In this document: positions 1-8,909 of the stretch, piece after piece
Layout: each line of letters opens with the position of its first letter
Position numbering within the stretch: the stretch's first letter is position 1
Source: Clostridium aminobutyricum
Lineage (GTDB): Bacteria > Bacillota > Clostridia > Peptostreptococcales > Anaerovoracaceae
Direction of reading: 5' to 3'
DNA length: 64,000 nucleotides
Assembly (NCBI RefSeq): GCF_017255415.1
Contig: NZ_JAFJZZ010000002.1
Span: forward strand, 310,001 to 374,000
The notes under the pieces: model-generated
What the model was told of the DNA's origin: nothing
The model's database searches: none
Seen by the model: only the letters and a program-made list of their open reading frames with translations
Program-made: the position numbers and the translations under genes

Positions 1-117
1 TCCAATGATACTGATAAAATCCCCATCATTTACAGACAAATCCACATTCTTTACAGCTAAGAACTTTTTATTCCCACGCTTGTATTCTTTAGTTAGTGCC
101 TTAATTTCCAGTAGCAT
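1..117 (-). CDS. ABC transporter ATPase, N-terminal fragment (runs off left edge)
   Basis: Only the first 39 codons are inside the window. They read as the start of a MacB/LolD-type ATPase: a first strand, a lysine-rich turn, then LAVKNVDLSVNDGDFISIIG, which runs straight into where the Walker A loop should follow. The ATG at 117 overlaps the TAA of the upstream permease by one base, so the two are translationally coupled and very probably form one exporter or lipoprotein-release-type complex. Its place at the end of the iron-uptake gene string suggests co-transcription with it. The substrate cannot be told from this fragment. Confidence 0.8.
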   Translation of the reverse strand, partial: MLLEIKALTKEYKRGNKKFLAVKNVDLSVNDGDFISIIG

Positions 118-1328
118 TATTCTCCCTCCCTCATGGTCGTATAGATCTCAGCGCTTCCTATTTTAACCGCGCCATAAACGGATGCAAGTGGACCTACGAT
201 AAAGGACATCAGAAAACTCATCACGGCTATGGCGAATAAGGTTTCATAGGAAGGCATCAAATAAGGTAAACCCAACAGTGAACTGATGTAGGTACTGAAA
301 GGGAAAACAATAAGAATGGCTGTCAGGATTCCAACCATTGTTCCCAAAAGACTTATCAACGATGATTCCCATAGAATCAATTTTATCAGTTTGCTCTTTG
401 TCGCGCCCAGAACCCTATACATACTGAATTCCCGTTTCCTTCCGTTTAAAGTCACAGAGAATACAATAATAAGTACACTAACAGCCAATATCCAGAGAAC
501 GGCTTCCAATATAAGAATATAAGTGGTGAGTCCGTGCAGATTGTCTGAAATGTTGTTGATCATATTTTGAGCTACCACCACATGCACACCGTCTTTTGCA
601 TAAGCCTGCAAAATATTGTTGGCAATATCTTTTACATCCGTACCGTTTTCAATTTTAACCATAACGGAAGAAATCAGATCCGCATTTTCCGCCACCGGAT
701 GTTCTTTAAGCCGTTCGGAGGCTTTTGCCACCTGTTTGGCCGTGTTTAAATTCATGAATATGGAAGTATCAAATCCCATACCTGTTTTTTCCAAACGACC
801 GACTATTAAAAAAGTCTGATTAAAGAATTTAAGTTTCTTCCCGACTTCTGCATTGATGCTGCTGCCGATTACAATTTCACCATCTGAAACCGGTTGCGCC
901 AGCTCGTTTGACATCCAAGGCTGAATGACAAAGTCCGTCTCAGGATCAAAGCCAATCAGTTGGAGAGGATAAGAACAACAGCCTGCATTTAATGTTGCGA
1001 TATACAATTGCGGAGATACCTTCCCCACACCCTCCACACCTGCTACTTTATCGGCAACGGCACTATCAAAGTAAAAAGTACTGGGTTCTCCCCTTAACAG
1101 AGCACTTTGAATAGCTGCTTCATATCCATATGGCACGGCAAGGATGTCCGCTCCCATTCTTTTTGACAGGTTATTCATACCATTCTCAAGGCTTTTTGAT
1201 AATACAGTTCCTCCAAAAAGCGTAAAGGCGAACACCGCCACAAGAAGAATCAATCCCATTGACCGAAAGGACTTGTGTTTTAAAGAATAGCGCGCAATAT
1301 TAATGGTGTTTAACGGCTTACTGTCCAT
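117..1328 (-). CDS. FtsX/MacB-type ABC transporter permease
   Basis: A 403-residue membrane protein of the FtsX (MacB_PCD plus FtsX) class. There is one N-terminal membrane segment at about residues 22-45, a large extracytoplasmic domain at about 50-260, and three C-terminal membrane segments between about 270 and 390 containing the typical RKREFSMYRVLGATKSKL coupling stretch. The extracellular domain has a CC pair in NAGCCSY that could bind metal or form a disulfide; this is speculative. The start ATG lies 11 bases inside the end of the DUF4418 gene, and the stop overlaps the ATPase start. It pairs with the ATPase at the left edge and is distinct from the two permeases at 2964-5388. Confidence 0.85.
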   Translation of the reverse strand: MDSKPLNTINIARYSLKHKSFRSMGLILLVAVFAFTLFGGTVLSKSLENGMNNLSKRMGADILAVPYGYEAAIQSALLRGEPSTFYFDSAVADKVAGVEGVGKVSPQLYIATLNAGCCSYPLQLIGFDPETDFVIQPWMSNELAQPVSDGEIVIGSSINAEVGKKLKFFNQTFLIVGRLEKTGMGFDTSIFMNLNTAKQVAKASERLKEHPVAENADLISSVMVKIENGTDVKDIANNILQAYAKDGVHVVVAQNMINNISDNLHGLTTYILILEAVLWILAVSVLIIVFSVTLNGRKREFSMYRVLGATKSKLIKLILWESSLISLLGTMVGILTAILIVFPFSTYISSLLGLPYLMPSYETLFAIAVMSFLMSFIVGPLASVYGAVKIGSAEIYTTMREGE

Positions 1329-1761
1329 CGGTCTTCCCTTGTAATTTTTTATCCTTTTTCCACAGATAAATGGAATTTGCTATACTAACAACTATGGTCA
1401 GAACACTTAATACAATAACCGCCGGGAATGATGTCATCCTGCAGCTCATGGTCATCATCTCACAACCGCCTATAAGCAGTGTGGGAATTAAAATACCCAC
1501 AAAACCGGATAGCGCAGTCATAATGCTAACTCCGATCCGTATCAACGGCGATTTAACAAGGATAAACAAGATGCCGGAACAAAGGATCAGAAGACCAATC
1601 CCGATTTCAGCCCGTCCTGACCAAAAGCATTTCATCGGTACCGTGCCACCGGCGGCAGTTTCAATAACTCCTGAACAAGTCGGAAATATGCAAACCGGAA
1701 CCAAAATAATCATTGCTCCTAAAACGGCAACCGTAATACCGGATAACAATCTGCCTTTCAT
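1318..1761 (-). CDS. DUF4418 family membrane protein
   Basis: A 147-residue protein with four predicted membrane helices. Conserved cysteines sit near the outer ends of the helices, in IFPTCSGV, MKCFWSG, IGGCEMMTMSCRM. This pattern matches the DUF4418 family, whose function is not established. The short loop cysteines and methionines next to an FMN-binding lipoprotein suggest a redox or metal-handling role at the membrane, which is inference. It is preceded by a good AGGAGGT site and overlaps the downstream permease, so it belongs to the same operon. Confidence 0.7.
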   Translation of the reverse strand: MKGRLLSGITVAVLGAMIILVPVCIFPTCSGVIETAAGGTVPMKCFWSGRAEIGIGLLILCSGILFILVKSPLIRIGVSIMTALSGFVGILIPTLLIGGCEMMTMSCRMTSFPAVIVLSVLTIVVSIANSIYLWKKDKKLQGKTDGQ

Positions 1762-1830
1762 AGCTACTACCTCCTATTTCAAACATAACAATATAACCGG
1801 ATGTTTCTCTTTTAAATTTAACTGCCTCTT

Positions 1831-2265
1831 TTACACCTTCGCTTTATCCAAAGCATCGTTTACCGCTTCATTGAATTGGTTAAAAGAGACCGTAGCTCCG
1901 GATATGGCTTCTACGTCTTTCAGCTTTTGAACTTCCACAAGCTTCTCTGCATATTGTTTCATTGCTGCTACAGCAACCTGTGCCTTTTTGTAATAATCCT
2001 CATTGGATACATCATCGTTTACTTTCCCGTAATTTTCATCCTTAGGAGTTCCATCTTTCTGCCAGGTCACATATTCACAGTCTGTAATTTTTCCATCGTC
2101 GATGGTAATCGTCGCCTCTCCGTAAGCACCCCTGTCATCCTCACTGCTTTTCCCAACATACGTACCGCTTTTGTAGGTAATCGTATCCGGATCGCTGCTG
2201 CATCCTGACAAAACCAATAATGTAAAAATAAGCGTAAAAACAATAAAAAGTGTCTTCTGCTTCAT
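1831..2265 (-). CDS. FMN-binding domain lipoprotein (flavinylated)
   Basis: A 144-residue exported lipoprotein. It has a signal peptide with lipobox LSGC (Cys22), followed by an FMN-binding domain (PF04205-like). The C-terminal motif ISGATVS contains the Thr to which ApbE-type transferases attach FMN by a phosphoester bond in this family. The protein is expected outside the membrane, anchored by lipid, passing single electrons. In the related Campylobacter iron-uptake locus (p19/cj1658-cj1665) thioredoxin-like proteins occupy this position, so here flavin may replace thiol redox chemistry; that is inference. No apbE gene is in the window. Confidence 0.85.
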   Translation of the reverse strand: MKQKTLFIVFTLIFTLLVLSGCSSDPDTITYKSGTYVGKSSEDDRGAYGEATITIDDGKITDCEYVTWQKDGTPKDENYGKVNDDVSNEDYYKKAQVAVAAMKQYAEKLVEVQKLKDVEAISGATVSFNQFNEAVNDALDKAKV

Positions 2266-2282
2266 TGAAACATACCTCCTGT

Positions 2283-2948
2283 CTATCTTTCATTTTGAAC
2301 AATCTTTGCAATTCGTCCATGCTCAAGCACAACGGTGCGCTGCGCCTCCTCGGCCACTTCAGGATCATGGGTGACAACGATGATGGTACTGCCTTCTTTG
2401 TGAAGCTGTTTAAAAATATCCAATACGATTCCTTCATTTGCTTCGTCCAAGTTTCCCGTAGGCTCATCCGCCAGAATCAGCATAGGATAATTAATCAGCG
2501 CACGGGCAATGCAAACTCTTTGCTGTTCACCCCCTGATAACTGACTGGGAAGATGTTTGGCCCGTTCTCCAAGTCCAACGCGTTCCAGCGCCTGTAATGC
2601 CTCTTTTTCATCCGGCATACTGTGGTAATACTGAGCCACCATCACGTTCTCTAAGGCGGTAAGGTAGTTAATCAAATGGAACTGTTGGAAAATCAGACCT
2701 ATTTTATCACGCCGTATATTCGTTAAACTTTTTGCATTTTCCTTTGAAATATTTGTACCGTCAAGAATAACAGATCCATTGGAAGGTTTATCCATACATC
2801 CTATAATATTCATCATCGTACTTTTTCCGGAACCGGAAGGCCCCATGATTGCCAGCCATTCACCCTGTTGAACAGTCAGGTTGATGTGCTGCAAGGCGTT
2901 GACGTTTCCGTAAATTTTTGAAATGTCTTTCAGCTCTAATAAATTCAT
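2283..2948 (-). CDS. ABC transporter ATP-binding protein (LolD/MacB type)
   Basis: A soluble ATPase of about 221 residues. It shows Walker A GPSGSGKST, the signature LSGGEQQR, Walker B LILADEPTGNLD and the switch histidine VVTHDP. I choose the ATG at 2948 rather than 2957 because AAAGGAGG then lies 9 bases upstream; the earlier ATG abuts the ribosome site. It powers the two permeases encoded just upstream (4105-5388 and 2964-4100), as in the p19-linked ABC complex of Campylobacter. The expected role is energising movement of iron or reductant across the envelope. Confidence 0.9.
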   Translation of the reverse strand: MNLLELKDISKIYGNVNALQHINLTVQQGEWLAIMGPSGSGKSTMMNIIGCMDKPSNGSVILDGTNISKENAKSLTNIRRDKIGLIFQQFHLINYLTALENVMVAQYYHSMPDEKEALQALERVGLGERAKHLPSQLSGGEQQRVCIARALINYPMLILADEPTGNLDEANEGIVLDIFKQLHKEGSTIIVVTHDPEVAEEAQRTVVLEHGRIAKIVQNER

Positions 2949-2963
2949 CCTCTGCATCCTCCT

Positions 2964-4100
2964 TTATTCACCGCGTAAAACGATTGCCGGATCAACGTCT
3001 GTCGCACTTCTGACTGGAATCAGACACGCAAGCCCGGTAATCGCAATCGAAACGGCTAAGGTTACCGGTACCAGTAAAAGTTGAAAAGATATGGAGCGGT
3101 TAAAGACATTGATGCTGACTGTTTGAGCAAACACAAATCCAAGCGCAACCCCCAGCAAGCCTCCCAATCCGCCTAAAAGCACTCCTTCTCCAAGAAATTC
3201 CATGACAATGCCTCTATTGGCGGCTCCCAACGCTTTTTTCAGACCAATTTCCTTACGTCGTTCTGTAACCACCGCCATCATAGTAGTTGCGACACAAATC
3301 ATAGTAAGCAGCAGTACAACAGCTGTCACCAAATACACCAAGGCCTGAAGCTTGGTTAAAACCGTTCCCTCTGATTCGGTGACACGCTTCACCAGGCGGG
3401 GAGTAACCTCCTCGACGTTTTCACTAATCTGACTTACAATATCCGTAAGCGCTGTCTGAGAAGCTGAAATGCTGCATTCGACAACGTCAAATTCGCCGCT
3501 GTTCCCCATTAAATTATCTAAATCCAAAAGAGACATATAAATGAATTCTTCTTCTGTACCCCCTGTTTGAACAATTCCGGCTACGGTAAAATCGTGACTA
3601 AAGCTCTCCCCATTACTATCCGTGCCGGTCACCGTAAAAGAATCTCCCTGTGAAAGACGAATATAGTCTGCCACTTCCTGTCCGATAAGAACAGCCCCAT
3701 TCTGCTCCGGCCATTCCCCCGAAACATACCAATAGGGACTCGTTTTTTTTACTTCAGCCAGCTCTGTCCCTGCGGCCATAAACGGCTGCTCGTTGATCTT
3801 GACCGTCTCGTAGCGATAAGGAGCAATTCCCACAACATTATTAACGGGAAGAAATTCTCTCACCTGTTCGATCTCATCAGCGCTTAATACCGAATCACTG
3901 CCCCCGGGCATCAATATAAGGTTTGCGCCGTAAGACCGGAATTCCTGACCCATCTGTCTGGGAATATCATAGTAGATTGTAACGAGTCCGGAAAGAACGG
4001 TCGCACCAATTGCTACTGCTAAAAGAGCAACAATCATTCTGGAACGGCGGCGGATAAAAGAACTTGTTATCATTTTAAAATACATTGTTTGTTTTTTCAT
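2964..4100 (-). CDS. FtsX-type ABC permease, second of iron-uptake pair
   Basis: About 378 residues: an N-terminal membrane anchor, an extracytoplasmic MacB-like domain at about 45-250, then three membrane segments with the RRKEIGLKKALGA coupling helix. The ATG at 4100 is preferred because AGGTGAT lies directly upstream. The reading frame begins next to the TGA of the preceding permease at 4105, so the two are translationally coupled. It is paralogous to its neighbour at 4105-5388 and would form a heterodimer with it. The family usually works as a mechanotransmitter rather than a channel, which fits a role in driving envelope iron-binding proteins. Confidence 0.88.
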   Translation of the reverse strand: MKKQTMYFKMITSSFIRRRSRMIVALLAVAIGATVLSGLVTIYYDIPRQMGQEFRSYGANLILMPGGSDSVLSADEIEQVREFLPVNNVVGIAPYRYETVKINEQPFMAAGTELAEVKKTSPYWYVSGEWPEQNGAVLIGQEVADYIRLSQGDSFTVTGTDSNGESFSHDFTVAGIVQTGGTEEEFIYMSLLDLDNLMGNSGEFDVVECSISASQTALTDIVSQISENVEEVTPRLVKRVTESEGTVLTKLQALVYLVTAVVLLLTMICVATTMMAVVTERRKEIGLKKALGAANRGIVMEFLGEGVLLGGLGGLLGVALGFVFAQTVSINVFNRSISFQLLLVPVTLAVSIAITGLACLIPVRSATDVDPAIVLRGE

Positions 4101-4104
4101 ACCA

Positions 4105-5388
4105 TCACCTGCCATGTAGAACTTCTGCCGGACGAAGCGACAGCAAAAGCCGAATAGACGGAATACATCCCGCCAGCGTTACAATTGAAACCAGAACCGC
4201 CACAAGCGGGATCACCATCGGTTTTATATCAATGGCTGAATCAAAAACCGACTGCCCGATAATTTGAGCAAATCCAAGTCCTGCAAAGTACCCGGCGACA
4301 CCTCCCACAATCGCAGTGACAAGAATTTCCGTTAAGATAAGCCTTGAAATCGGCGAATTATGGGCGCCTACTGCCTTTAGCAATCCTATTTCACGGCTGC
4401 GTTCCATCACACTGGCTGTTACAAGATTCGAGATGCCCAATGCGGAGCCGATCAAACTCAAGATCGTGATAAGCAACATCAACAGCTGCGTTTTTTCAAG
4501 GATGGCTCCTTCCGATTCTGCCACCTGACGAATCGGCTTCGCCACCGAATCCGTGATCACTTCTTCGATCTGATAGCTGATGGCACTGACATAAGCGGTA
4601 CAATACCAGGTTTCCCATTCCTTAATGGAGAGACTGCTGGGGTTCTGCGCCGCCTTGCGGGCCAGTTCATTGTCAGGCGTCGTCAGGGCGCTGACCTCCA
4701 CACTGTTTACAAGCCCGATACGCTCTGCTAATTTCTGTGCGGTCTGCAGCGGGACATAAATTCGCTCGTCCTCATCGCTTCCGGCATTGAAAATCCCCTT
4801 GACCACCAGCTCTTTTGTTTGGCCTCCGTTTTCAACCACAATGGTATCTCCCACCTGAATATTGTTTCTGCCTGCAACAAGACTTCCTACCATGGCCGCA
4901 TTTTCCTCCTGATCTGAAATCCACTGACCGGAGACATCCCACCAGTTTTTCATATTCTTCATTCCTGTATTTAAGGTCTCTCCGGTGGGCAGCTCCATAT
5001 GATGTTCAAACCAGGTTCCGACAAGTTTTGTTTCTTTGTTTTGATCCGGCAGCGTTACTTGTATATCGAGATAAGGCGTAAAATCCACAATATTATAAGC
5101 CCAAAAAATGGTTTTAATATTGCCAAGTTCTGATTCCTGCAAATATTGACCGGTCACGCCGGAATCTTCTTCGACACCGTAAAGATCGTCCAGCAAAGAA
5201 GTTCCTTTAGGCAATACATTGATATTGGCCCCATAGGTTTTTAACTCCTGATTCACTTTATCCCCGACATCAAGCATTACATTGAGCATGGCCGTCGTAA
5301 GAGAGGCTCCTAATGCAATGGTAAATGCAATCATCAGCATCTTCCCTTTTTGGCGGAAAAGCGCACCTTTTACCATTCTCCAAAACAT
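4105..5388 (-). CDS. FtsX-type ABC permease, first of iron-uptake pair
   Basis: About 427 residues with the same layout as the following gene: an N-terminal helix (MLMIAFTIALGASLTTAML), a large external domain, and three C-terminal helices preceded by ERSREIGLLKAVGA. The ATG at 5388 is chosen because AGGAGGT lies 6 bases upstream; the frame is open further 5 prime but without a ribosome site. It follows the DUF2318 gene by about 13 bases. Gene order FTR1, P19, DUF2318, permease, permease, ATPase matches the C. jejuni cj1658-cj1663 order that I know, which supports an iron-uptake role. Confidence 0.88.
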   Translation of the reverse strand: MFWRMVKGALFRQKGKMLMIAFTIALGASLTTAMLNVMLDVGDKVNQELKTYGANINVLPKGTSLLDDLYGVEEDSGVTGQYLQESELGNIKTIFWAYNIVDFTPYLDIQVTLPDQNKETKLVGTWFEHHMELPTGETLNTGMKNMKNWWDVSGQWISDQEENAAMVGSLVAGRNNIQVGDTIVVENGGQTKELVVKGIFNAGSDEDERIYVPLQTAQKLAERIGLVNSVEVSALTTPDNELARKAAQNPSSLSIKEWETWYCTAYVSAISYQIEEVITDSVAKPIRQVAESEGAILEKTQLLMLLITILSLIGSALGISNLVTASVMERSREIGLLKAVGAHNSPISRLILTEILVTAIVGGVAGYFAGLGFAQIIGQSVFDSAIDIKPMVIPLVAVLVSIVTLAGCIPSIRLLLSLRPAEVLHGR

Positions 5389-5401
5389 ACCGTCACCTCC
5401 T

Positions 5402-6655
5402 TTATTCAAATCTGCTTTTTTCGTTTTCCAAGTTCTGTGTTTGGATCACCATCTTGCCCCCGCTGAGCGTGTAGGAAAGCGGTACAGGGTTGCATCCACC
5501 TTTAAATCCAATAGTTGACTTGTTCATGACAACATCGCAAAGTTTGCAGATCACCTCGTCATCACGCTCATAATAGCCTGTCGGTCCGCAAATATCGCAG
5601 GCATCCAGTCCAACACCAAAAGAGTTTGCATTTTTTTTAATGATAATAAATCGAACCTCAGTCCCATTCGTAGTTGTATATACAAAACGATGTAAATGAC
5701 CATCATTGATATTTTCAAGCGGTATCATAATCTCGCTGCCAACAATATCCATCGGTTCGGCAGGGGAAAGAACGATTTCTCTTTCATCGTATTCCTTAGC
5801 GACCGTCAAGCATAGGACTGCGAGAATATATCCTGTCAAAACAACTGCGCACCAGCGCCTTTGTCTGCGCGATGCTGCCCGTAGCTTCCGGTGTTGTGCA
5901 GGATTTGTAAAGGGTTCGGAAGGATGTTTACTTTTGACCCACAATAAGATTGCCAACAAACTCGTGACCGCCATAATGCTGTATAAAAAGCTATTGTTAT
6001 AGTTAATTGCCATTTTGATAAATTCAAACAGTCCCTTTTGCATAGGAATGATACGTCTTCCCAGCAAGAACTGCAAAATGGCCGCAAATTGGTTTACCAT
6101 GTTTACCGTAAGCCCAATGGTCAAAAGAATACATACCGGTTTACACGATAAATTCGTTCCGACCTTATATAGGGCAACGGCAGAAAGGATCACAATAAGT
6201 AATCCAATCAAATATCCAATCGTTTTGAAGAGAAAATCTGTACTGAATACACTTTCCCCTGACATTAGAAAATCGGTAGGATACAAGAATATATCCGGCA
6301 GGCAATAGAGCAGCAGAAAGGTTATTAAGACGGCAGATAAGATGCTTCCTGCTCTTTCATGAAACACCGGCCACCTGTTTTGACTCTTTCCTCCCCACAA
6401 AAATATATAAAAAAGAACTTCTGCCAGGATCGCGGCAGATAAAATACCGATATTAAAATACTCTCTGTTAATTAGAATAGTTGTGGACTTGAGCACGGCC
6501 AATACAAATGCCGCTATCATGCCAACGATCAGTCCTCCGATCAGAAAAGGCTTCTGTTTTGGCCTGCCGCTAAGCTGTACGAAACCAAACAGCATCGCCA
6601 AAAGAATACCGGTGGTAAGCGAGTTTTGCACAACCAGTATCATATATTTCAGCAT
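5402..6655 (-). CDS. DUF2318 membrane protein of FTR1/P19 iron-uptake system
   Basis: A polytopic protein of about 417 residues with around nine membrane helices, followed by a soluble C-terminal DUF2318 domain. That domain carries the cysteine-rich motif CDICGPTGYY, then CKLCD, then GGCNP. The cysteines are expected to bind a metal centre (the family is annotated as Fe-S-containing), facing outside. The ATG at 6655 has AGGAGGT 6 bases upstream; the in-frame ATG at 6745 has no site. It probably passes electrons or iron between P19 and the FTR1 permease. Confidence in the family is high and in the exact chemistry low. Confidence 0.85.
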   Translation of the reverse strand: MLKYMILVVQNSLTTGILLAMLFGFVQLSGRPKQKPFLIGGLIVGMIAAFVLAVLKSTTILINREYFNIGILSAAILAEVLFYIFLWGGKSQNRWPVFHERAGSILSAVLITFLLLYCLPDIFLYPTDFLMSGESVFSTDFLFKTIGYLIGLLIVILSAVALYKVGTNLSCKPVCILLTIGLTVNMVNQFAAILQFLLGRRIIPMQKGLFEFIKMAINYNNSFLYSIMAVTSLLAILLWVKSKHPSEPFTNPAQHRKLRAASRRQRRWCAVVLTGYILAVLCLTVAKEYDEREIVLSPAEPMDIVGSEIMIPLENINDGHLHRFVYTTTNGTEVRFIIIKKNANSFGVGLDACDICGPTGYYERDDEVICKLCDVVMNKSTIGFKGGCNPVPLSYTLSGGKMVIQTQNLENEKSRFE

Positions 6656-6777
6656 GATATTACCACCTCCTTTAGGTACAAATAAAACACGCCATGATAG
6701 TTTCGTGCATACACTCGGACTGATCATGGCGTTTATAATATCCATGTGATATTATTCGTTCATATTAGTTAAGTAGA

Positions 6778-7413
6778 TTACCAAACTCTAGGCACATAAT
6801 CAAAATCCCATTCCGCTATAAGGGGATCTGTCCAGTATTTTCCTGTAACGCCTGTTTCTTTATCAACGTGCAGCAAGTATCCCTGTGCTTCCGGGTTTTC
6901 AATAATGAAACGAACCTTATAGGTGCCTGCTTCCCCGAGCTTGATATTTGCGCCATAATGAGGTCCGTCGCTGGCACTCATCGGCATGAAGGTTCCTTCC
7001 TGTACTGTCTTTCCAGCTTCATTGAGGATTTCGTATTTTACAGTAAGATAAGGAACAAAATCGCCCACGCCATATCCCAAATCATTTTTTAATGCAGAGA
7101 TATCAGCTTCTATATGCATATCGGCTTCAGATGCCGGAAGGCTGTTTCCGACCGGTTCCATATCTACCGGCTGGAAATAAACCGCAGCAACATTCAGTGG
7201 TCCGAGTTCCTGATCATCTCCAATTGGAAATTCCTCAAAGCCAGCGGCCTCACCGGGAGCAGCCGCACCGTCATCGTTTCCCTTTGTATCCTCCGCAGTT
7301 GCTGACGGGTCAGTCGAATCAGCGGAATTGTCGCTTGATGAGCATCCTGTAAATGCAAATGATAGGATCATTAGCAAACTCAGGGCAATAATAGATGTTT
7401 TTTTAAGTTTCAT
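6778..7413 (-). CDS. P19/Tp34-family iron-transport lipoprotein
   Basis: A 211-residue lipoprotein with lipobox FTGC (Cys23), then an acidic, Ala/Asp-rich linker and a domain matching the Tp34/P19/FetP family. Likely metal ligands are visible as Met in VDMEP, His in DMHIEAD and His in GPHYG, as in family members that bind copper and ferric iron. It would sit outside the membrane and hand iron to the FTR1 permease encoded 53 bases upstream. A strong ribosome site, AGGAGGG, precedes the ATG. Confidence 0.88.
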   Translation of the reverse strand: MKLKKTSIIALSLLMILSFAFTGCSSSDNSADSTDPSATAEDTKGNDDGAAAPGEAAGFEEFPIGDDQELGPLNVAAVYFQPVDMEPVGNSLPASEADMHIEADISALKNDLGYGVGDFVPYLTVKYEILNEAGKTVQEGTFMPMSASDGPHYGANIKLGEAGTYKVRFIIENPEAQGYLLHVDKETGVTGKYWTDPLIAEWDFDYVPRVW

Positions 7414-7466
7414 TGATTATCCCTCCTAAAAATGTTTTATAATATAAGTTTAAATAGTAACATTTG

Positions 7467-8699
7467 TCATTGTCCAACGTCTGGTCCATCTGAGGAAGCT
7501 TCTCTGATTTCTCGCAATTTCTTCGATTTTTTAATCTGTATCACAAACGTAATGATGGTCAATATGAGAAGAACTGCCTGTGGAATCAACGTTTCCAACG
7601 TTGGATAAATTCCTAAAATATCAACGGAATTAATACCCGATACCGGCGTAACACCGATCAAGTTGCCTTCTTGTAATTCTTTGACGCCGGAACCCACAAA
7701 AGAAATGGACATGATAAACAGCAAGATACTGGTACCAAGAAAAAATGGTTTCAGCGGCAGCTTAATGCTCATGAAGCGAATCAAAATATAGATGACCACG
7801 AGAAGCAAGCATCCTATCCCAAGCCCAATCCAGATCATATTGTAATATGTACTCGTCCCAGCTAAAAGTGCCTGATAGAAAAGAATCGTCTCGGCTCCTT
7901 CTCTGAAAACTGCGAGAAATGCAGCAAACGCAAGAGAAAAGATACTGCCTTTGCTGATTGAGCTTTGGACTTTCCCTTCGATATAATTCGTCCAGACCGC
8001 GGACTCCGACTTGGAAACCATCCAATTGCTGACATAAAACAGCACAACAACCGCAAGGAGCATTGTCATCCCCTCTGTGATTTCCTGATTTGCACCGTTC
8101 GCACCAGACAAACTGTTCAGGATAAAGGCCATCACGACACTTGCCCCCAAAGCAATAACGGAGCCCCAATATACGGCACCGGTTTTTTCTTTATTCCCGG
8201 ATTTGACTAAATAAGCAATAATTGCACCGACAATGATAATGGCCTCAAAGCCTTCTCTTGTTATAATCAAAAGCGAGGCAAGGAAAACGCTCACCGCACT
8301 TTCTTTTTTGCCGTCCAATTGGTTGGCATCCTCTCTCAGAAATGTTGTTAGCTGATCCAGCGATTCTTTGACTTCACCGTTTGTTTTTCCGGCGTTAATA
8401 GCTTTTTTGGCAAAGCTGAATTGATATTCCACCTTTGCCGCCCTGTTACCCGATATATGCGCCATTACCGTTTTTTCAAAGCCAAGTTTTTCATAGTATG
8501 AGTAATAGGCGACATCAACTTTCTCTTTTGCTGCTTTCGCCTCTCCCGATACATACAGATCGTAAGATTCATTCAAGACAGACTCCATTTCATCCACCAC
8601 ATCGTTCCAAGTTTCATGAGCCGTAGCGGCGGACGCTGTTATAGAAAGCATACTAATAAAAATCAGCAGCGTAGTAATCACAGCAAACATTTTACGCAC
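7467..8699 (-). CDS. FTR1-family high-affinity iron permease
   Basis: A 410-residue protein with a signal peptide, an N-terminal helical extracytoplasmic domain (about 25-140) and a seven-helix FTR1 domain. Both iron-binding REGxE motifs are present: REGFE in the first core helix and REGAE in the fourth. The start is GTG at 8699 with AGGAGG 8 bases upstream. It heads the iron-uptake operon and is preceded by a structured leader. The N-terminal extension resembles that of EfeU/FTR1 proteins that partner with P19. The C-terminus is basic. Confidence 0.92.
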   Translation of the reverse strand: MRKMFAVITTLLIFISMLSITASAATAHETWNDVVDEMESVLNESYDLYVSGEAKAAKEKVDVAYYSYYEKLGFEKTVMAHISGNRAAKVEYQFSFAKKAINAGKTNGEVKESLDQLTTFLREDANQLDGKKESAVSVFLASLLIITREGFEAIIIVGAIIAYLVKSGNKEKTGAVYWGSVIALGASVVMAFILNSLSGANGANQEITEGMTMLLAVVVLFYVSNWMVSKSESAVWTNYIEGKVQSSISKGSIFSLAFAAFLAVFREGAETILFYQALLAGTSTYYNMIWIGLGIGCLLLVVIYILIRFMSIKLPLKPFFLGTSILLFIMSISFVGSGVKELQEGNLIGVTPVSGINSVDILGIYPTLETLIPQAVLLILTIITFVIQIKKSKKLREIREASSDGPDVGQ

Positions 8700-8727
8700 T
8701 TTTTCACCCTCCTTTCAGAATTAATAA

Positions 8728-8814
8728 AGAACCTAAAGCCGTATATCCTTTAGGTTCTATAGGTATCACGGATACACTGTATCCATGTTAGCTTGTGCTA
8801 ACTAAAAGCACAAG
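8728..8814 (-). promoter_or_regulatory. Structured leader upstream of the FTR1 gene
   Basis: Three nested dyads lie between feoA and the FTR1 start. An 11-bp perfect stem is at 8728-8738/8748-8758 and a 6-bp stem at 8770-8784. The palindrome GTTAGC-N4-GCTAAC at 8787-8802 overlaps an alternative 7-bp stem, CTTGTGC (8792-8798) with GCACAAG (8808-8814), so those two structures exclude each other. The 8728-8758 hairpin is followed on the minus strand by a weak U tract and then the ribosome site, like an attenuator. No known riboswitch consensus was recognised. Confidence 0.5.
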
Positions 8815-8852
8815 GTCCAGTTTTGATTCTCCCGATGGCTCCACGATTACGT

Positions 8853-8903
8853 AAAAAAATATGGCTGTAACAATGAAATCACCTGATTTTCATTGTTACA
8901 GCC
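8853..8903 (-). terminator. Terminator of the feoA-like gene
   Basis: A 16-bp perfect stem pairs 8863-8878 with 8888-8903 around a 9-base loop. On the minus strand it is followed within a few bases by seven U (8853-8859). It separates the FeoA-like gene from the iron operon. Confidence 0.9.
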
Positions 8904-8909
8904 ACCTGT

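Noticed and set aside
8787-8802. Fur box before the FTR1 gene
   Set aside because: It does not match the GATAATGATAATC repeat pattern. The half sites fit DtxR-type boxes better, and even that is tentative.
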